Under the pieces are notes generated by a model that did no database searches, had not been told where the DNA came from, and saw only the letters and a list, made by a program, of their open reading frames with translations. The position numbers were made by a program, and so were the translations under genes. 64,000 nt of DNA, taken from the NCBI GenBank assembly GCA_036898135.1, contig CM072512.1, positions 25,301,839-25,365,838 on the forward strand, in the 5' to 3' direction. This DNA comes from Oncomelania hupensis (taxonomy: Eukaryota > Mollusca > Gastropoda > Littorinimorpha > Pomatiopsidae). Below are positions 59,326 through 64,000 of this stretch, one piece after another (within the stretch, counting starts at the first letter, position 1; every line of letters starts with the position of its first letter).

Positions 59326-60564
59326 CCCCACCACCATAATGCCTCACCTTCAAACCTCCACTAACATGGTCCTTCTTGTCCTTATGGTCATCTTCACTTA
59401 CAGGGAGGATGATGATGCTTTCTTTTGGACTAGCATTGCGCAGTGTACTGTATAAGATAAGTGCTTTATATTGTAGCAGCACATCTTACCTATATAGCTA
59501 TACCCAGTGACACCTGTACAGCCCTCCCACGCCGTGACCAAGATGTAGACCTGCGTCACGTCTTCATCCTGTGTGTACGCTACAGCTGACATGCGGGCTT
59601 TCTCTTTTCCTCTCTCAAGCATAACATCACCTCCATTTCATTTTAATAAAGACGTTTTCACTGGGAAGGTTGTTCTTTCCTGAGTGCGTCTCTTCATTTA
59701 AATGTACTATGATTGTGGAGGTATCTTCTTCTTGTGTTCATTTTGAGGTTTCGAAGGCCGTTGTTTGATTTTTTTTCCTTGGTTTGTGCATTAGTTTGCT
59801 AAAGCACGTTAAGGAATATTGTTAGGTTTGTGCATCATGTCGGTCCGTTTACAATAAGGCCGTGTGTGTCTGTTGTGTCTCACCGTATCTTTTTATGGTG
59901 TGCGTAGTGTTAAGATCATTATCATCTCGTTTAATTAAAACCTGTTTTTATGGTTTAGCATTTGACACTTGGTATTTTGTTTTTGAGGCTATGGAAACTA
60001 TATTTATCACACGCCCTCCGCTCGTCAAAGATAGCCATTGCATATAAAGTGCATGTCCATGTGTGGCCATTTTCTCAACAGGTTATCTTTTATTTGCTTC
60101 ATTTGATATTATTTTATTTACACCTATGCTATTTATTCAGTTTTAAACGTTTTTTTCCAGTGAAGGATTTTGAGCCATTCTGTTTGTAAAAATAATCTAA
60201 AGTAATTGCCCTCACTCCCATCCGGTTTAGTTAGTTAAGATATGTCCGTGTACGACTTTTTGTCAACAATAACATGGTTTACCTAACTTAAAGGAAAACC
60301 CCCTTTTCTTGCATTATATATTAAAAGGAGTGCTTCTGCCCTTTACAGTTAAGAGACTCGTATTTACCCAGGTGTAAAGAGTATGGTATTACTTTTCAGC
60401 GTTAATGTTTAGTTTTAGGCATTCTGTTGCAATTATGACCAGCATATTTTTTGTAGCCTAGACGAAGTGTTTATACTCAGTTTTATAGTTATTATATGAA
60501 CACTGCTGTCTGGTACAAAAACGAACAAATGAACAAGATGAGTGGTATTATTGCTAAAGTTTCT
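59326..60564. other. unassigned sequence
   Basis: No gene or repeat recognised. Confidence 0.4.
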
Positions 60565-60571
60565 TTTTGTG

Positions 60572-60648
<77 letters not shown>
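60565..60648. repeat. (ATT)n microsatellite
   Basis: About 28 perfect ATT units. Confidence 0.98.
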
Positions 60649-60649
<1 letters not shown>

Positions 60650-61454
60650 GTATTTTGTATCCTTTGACAAATATCAGATTTCGTTTTGATACTGCTAAAA
60701 TCCTAATATTTGTTTTTCTCCGAACTTTGCTTGCAATGCGTATTTCTTGACTATAAAAGTATAACACTTTAATAAGGAAGCCATTTTACATTTTGCTGAC
60801 ACGTAATATATATTAAGATATGAAGTAAAAACGTGTACGTTGTAAGGAAAACACTGTGTAATGTTGCTGAAACGTGGTATGGAAAACGTGAAGTATAAAC
60901 TGACTTCGTACTTGCAAGTCCTTTAAGAACTAGCCTCGCCTTAAAATGTGTTCGTTTACGCAATAAAAAGTTATTTAAAGCATATTTTGTTAGAAATTTA
61001 AGATGAGTAAAGCTAAATTTCCGTGATATGATAAGGAGACAATTTGCGGTGAATAAGACATAATAGTAGAGATAAAATGTAAATGTGGTGCTTAGGAGAG
61101 GCTATTTTTGACTGGTTCCGGGAAAACAATCCTCCTAAAACTTCACATCCTATTTGTGAATTGTGAGTCTGTTTACGCTTATTTGTTTTTAATAATAAAA
61201 GAATGTCTTCCTGTAAGTACAGAAATAGGGTGCATTATCACGCGAGGGATGTTTTTAATTTTTTTTTTTTGTATTGGGATTGGAGTGGAATACCGAAAAT
61301 CAAATAAATTAAATAAGTGAAGAAGTGAGGTCTTATAATACTGCTATTATTACGTGTTACTATAGCATCATATGTGTATAGATATTTATATTTCAGTACA
61401 GTTAAATAAGATATAAGTGAAGTTTTTGTGTTTTATTATAGAAACATCTATAAA
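60649..61454. other. unassigned sequence
   Basis: AT-rich. No gene or repeat recognised. Confidence 0.4.
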
Positions 61455-61747
61455 CGGATCTTTTCATCATACAGTTTATCTTGGGCAAGAAAGACCTGGC
61501 GGGGCTCAATTCTCTCCAGGCTGTTGCCACAGCCACAATCCACGAGTACAGTGTGACTCGCCTTGGCCCCGAGCACGTTGAACCTACAGTATAGTAACGT
61601 GAGGTTCCTCCGTCCTGGCCGGTGACGTCTGTGTAGAAGACTTTAGCCCAGTGATGCCGTGCTGACATCACCCCTGTTAGTCACCTCTTACGACACACCT
61701 GGAAACGTTGGGCTTATTCTATTTAGTGACCGAACCCAAAGGGTTGC
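61455..61747 (-). mobile_element. RTE-like LINE, copy F, inverted 5' segment
   Basis: Minus-strand match to the first ~300 bp of the family (TCTTGGGCAAGAAAGACC, CAGGCTGTTG-CCACAGCC, GTCCTGGCCGGTGAC, CCTGGAAACGTTGGGC as read on the plus strand). Its 5' terminus lies at 61747 and is directly joined to the family's 3' end in the opposite orientation. Confidence 0.88.
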
Positions 61748-62297
61748 ACAAACTATTGCTGCCCTGACAAGATTGAAGCCCGTTTGTAAAGACAGGACCA
61801 CCAGTCTACACTCCAAGGGTATGACTGCTGCGCTCCCTTGTCATCTTCATCTTTCTATACGATTGCGAAACATGGACTCACACAGCAGACCTACAACGAA
61901 GAATACAAAGCGTGGAGATAAGGTGCTACAGAAGACTTCTGGGAATTTCCTATACCCAGCACATCACCAACGACGAAGTCTGACCGACCATCACACAAGC
62001 CATTGGACAGCACGATGACATGCTCAAAGTTGTGAATAAACGGAATCTCCGATGGTATGGCCACGTCACCAGAACATCAGGCCTTGCAAAGACCAAGGCA
62101 CGGTGCAATGAGGTAGAAGAAGAGTGAGACAAAAAAAGAGGTGGGAAGACAACATTCGAGAATGGACTAGTTTGACAGCAAAGCAATGAGGGTTGCCGAG
62201 GACAGAGAAAGATGGATTACCATGGTTAAACGATCATCTGTGGTGCCCCAACGACTTTCGAGTTACGGGATAGTATAGCATAGGATATATTATCCTA
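61748..62297 (+). mobile_element. RTE-like LINE, copy F, 3' segment
   Basis: Plus-strand match to the last ~550 bp of the family: ACTATTGCTGCCCTGACAAG, AACGAAGAATACAAAGCGTG, ATCTCCGATGGTATGGCCAC, GAGGTGGGAAGACAACATTC and a degenerate GGATA tail at 62270-62297. Frames are broken. Confidence 0.9.
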
Positions 62298-62573
62298 TAA
62301 GCGAATAGTGTTTTAATGGTATATATCTGTCAATTTATCCTTGTTTATGATTCTGTTTCACTACGGTTTGTAATCTTTGTTTTCACTGTTGTGTTACATT
62401 TCTCTTCACTTGTGTTTTAATTATATCTCGCATATTGGTTGTTATTAAATATAAGTGTTGAATTTCAATCATTCTGTTAGGTGTACAGGTACCGCTGCTG
62501 CTAATTTGCTTTTTGTGTGAACTTGTTTATGCAGTGTTTTTTTTAATTATTGTAAATCTTAATTTAGTAGGTA
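62298..62573. other. unassigned AT-rich sequence
   Basis: No gene or repeat recognised. Confidence 0.4.
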
Positions 62574-62745
62574 GGCGGCAGGGATAGTTCAGTGGTCAGA
62601 GCGCACGACTTGTGTGAGTGCGTCTTGGGCGACGTGGGTTCGAATCCTGACTTCAGCAAACTATTTTGTGAATGCTGGATATTACGGGCCAGCGCCTTGA
62701 GAAGCTCTCTGAGCTTGTAAGTGCGCTATATAAGAGAAATCTCTT
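62574..62745 (+). mobile_element. tRNA-derived SINE, family 2 (short)
   Basis: The head has A-box-like GGGATAGTTCAGTGGTCAGA and B-box GGGTTCGAATCC, more tRNA-like than family 1. A very short body leads to GGCCAGCGCCTTGAGAAGCT, GAGCTTGTAAGTGCGCTATA and TAAGAGAAATC. The tail matches family 1, but the head and body do not. Total about 170 bp. Confidence 0.8.
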
Positions 62746-64000
62746 TCTTTTTTAAGGTTTCTACAATAATAACTGTGTTTATTTTATTACAGGTGTTACT
62801 TCAGTTAACAGAGATGCTCTGTGTGAATTTTGTTTTATTCCTATAATAAATTACCATGCATTAATGCCTTCCCTTGTGTTCACTGACCTTTATATATCAA
62901 GTTTTTTTCCTTTTTTATTCTGATTGCAGAACTGATCATCACTGCTGCATTAAAAGATTGTCATGCACTGCGGACTTCGAGAAAAGGATTACTATTGCAA
63001 GCACTTTTGCATTTGTCTTTTAGCCAGCTAGATTGAAGTGTGGTCAACTGAACCCCAGCTGCTATATGTGACAGGACACTGACTGGACTTTGTAGCTGAC
63101 CTGTTCGGTGCTATTGCTTATCTACGGACTGTATTTTGTGCAAAGCTTTGCGAGTGTCGTTCTAATTCTGCACACATAGACTTCAGATTGGCGCAAGATA
63201 GAGTTTAAAATCGACGCGTATAAGATACACTTTTCAAGTGATTGGCTGTTGCTTTTAAGAAATATTTTTGAAAGACGGCTGTGTTTATTTCTATGAATTT
63301 ACATATGACTATTTAAGTTCTATAATATTTTCGAAATCGCTGGTGAACACTTTTCAAGTTCTTCGCCCTTTAACGTTAAAGAAACACTCAGGAAGACATC
63401 GGTTGCGTGCTTTATCGCTCCAATATAACAGTAATTACGAACATCGTAGTGTTTACTGTCCTGTTTGGTACTGTCTTCGAAGTGTGGTGAATTTAACGAT
63501 TATAAAACGTCGATTTGTTAATGTGTTACCCCTTGGTTATTCACCTTGCATCTTCCACTACTGCCAGTATAGAGATATTTATGCAACATTGAAATGTGTA
63601 AAACAAAAAGTGAATACATATATGTGCGCACGTCCCAAAAGCCATTTTAGTTACTTTTCCGCAAGCATTGACTATTTGTACTGTTACAACAGTTAATTTT
63701 CCATACACCCTCAGGTGTATTATACGATATGTAGTGACCTTTCCGCAACAGTGACTCGTGAACTGTAGGGCCTGAATCAGTCAGATCTCATCTGCGGACA
63801 TCTATAAACAACCATAGGGATTACAAAACAGTGTTTAATTTTTTATGTGTATATGAGTGAGAGACCGAAGGTCCTACCCTCATTTGTTTAAAATCCAACG
63901 AAAGAAGGACCGGGCATCTGAAATCTGAAGAAAGAAGTGCGAGTTTTAAACAAACAAGCTTGAAAAGGCCTGGTGCCTTTTGGATTATGTGACTATCAAC
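62746..64000. other. unassigned sequence with a 142-codon anonymous frame
   Basis: A plus-strand frame at 63268-63696 is Tyr- and Cys-rich, starts at TTG and resembles no family I know. The flanks show no strong splice pattern. It may be untranslated exon or chance. Confidence 0.25.

Noticed and set aside
63268..63696. 142-codon ORF as a gene
   Set aside because: It starts at TTG, has unusual Tyr/Cys/Ser composition, no domain and no splice support.

Overview
The window looks like intergenic DNA from an animal, most likely a marine mollusc and probably a gastropod. This is an inference. It rests on the retrotransposon families (RTE-like, I-type with RNase H, L2-like and jockey-like LINEs), the tRNA-derived SINEs with a shared LINE-type tail, TTAGGG tracts, the absence of any compact operon-like coding, and a very high load of microsatellites. 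There are no bacterial features. I could place no complete host gene. Most long open frames are translations of simple repeats (poly-Ser/Leu/Arg/Lys/Glu) or broken retrotransposons.

Layout. 0-3 kb: CTA and CT microsatellites, then the best host-gene candidates. These are a short possible THAP-like ORF (+, 1672-1959) and a SAP-domain first exon (-, 2439-2235) that face each other. 3.1-3.7 kb: two nested tRNA-derived SINE copies. 6.7-9.4 kb: two 5'-truncated RTE LINE ends on the minus strand, one with a clear target-site duplication and one with a fold-back end. 9.8-16 kb: a dense field of GAA/TTC, ATC, TA and CT tracts around a copy of an unclassified ~550-bp element. 16.7-20.3 kb: a long RTE copy (-) broken by a ~730-bp insertion with a tRNA-like head, and capped by a reversed SINE. 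23.2 kb: a possible terminal coding exon. 24.0-29.3 kb: a nearly complete APE-type LINE (+) with an unusual acidic N-terminal region and at least one stop and two frameshifts.

30.1-33.4 kb: a second long RTE copy (-), split by a plus-strand LINE 3' end. 33.7-35.3 kb: a SINE between CT tracts, then a 26-bp minisatellite. 37.0 kb: a 5S-rRNA-like segment. 38.9 and 41.5 kb: two copies of a small inverted-repeat element, one carrying a TTAGGG tract. 40.0 kb: the second copy of the ~550-bp element, inverted. 43.3-44.8 kb: an I-type LINE 3' half with an RNase H missing its first catalytic Asp. 45.2-46.1 kb: an L2-like LINE end (-). 46.9-51.2 kb: a third long RTE copy (-), interrupted by a 1.75-kb Mutator-like non-autonomous transposon with long terminal inverted repeats and a perfect 9-bp target duplication. 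A perfect 57-bp palindrome lies inside that transposon. 55.4-56.6 kb: a 62-bp minisatellite. 61.5-62.3 kb: an RTE insertion with its 5' end inverted (twin-priming structure). 62.6 kb: a SINE of a second family.

The window is therefore a record of repeated insertion. RTE copies served as landing sites for a DNA transposon, a LINE and an unknown tRNA-headed element. Several non-autonomous elements sit directly between microsatellites. No new functional system was found that I can defend. The most informative novelties are the Mutator-like element, the microsatellite-flanked elements, the acidic-domain LINE and the structural scars of target-primed reverse transcription.
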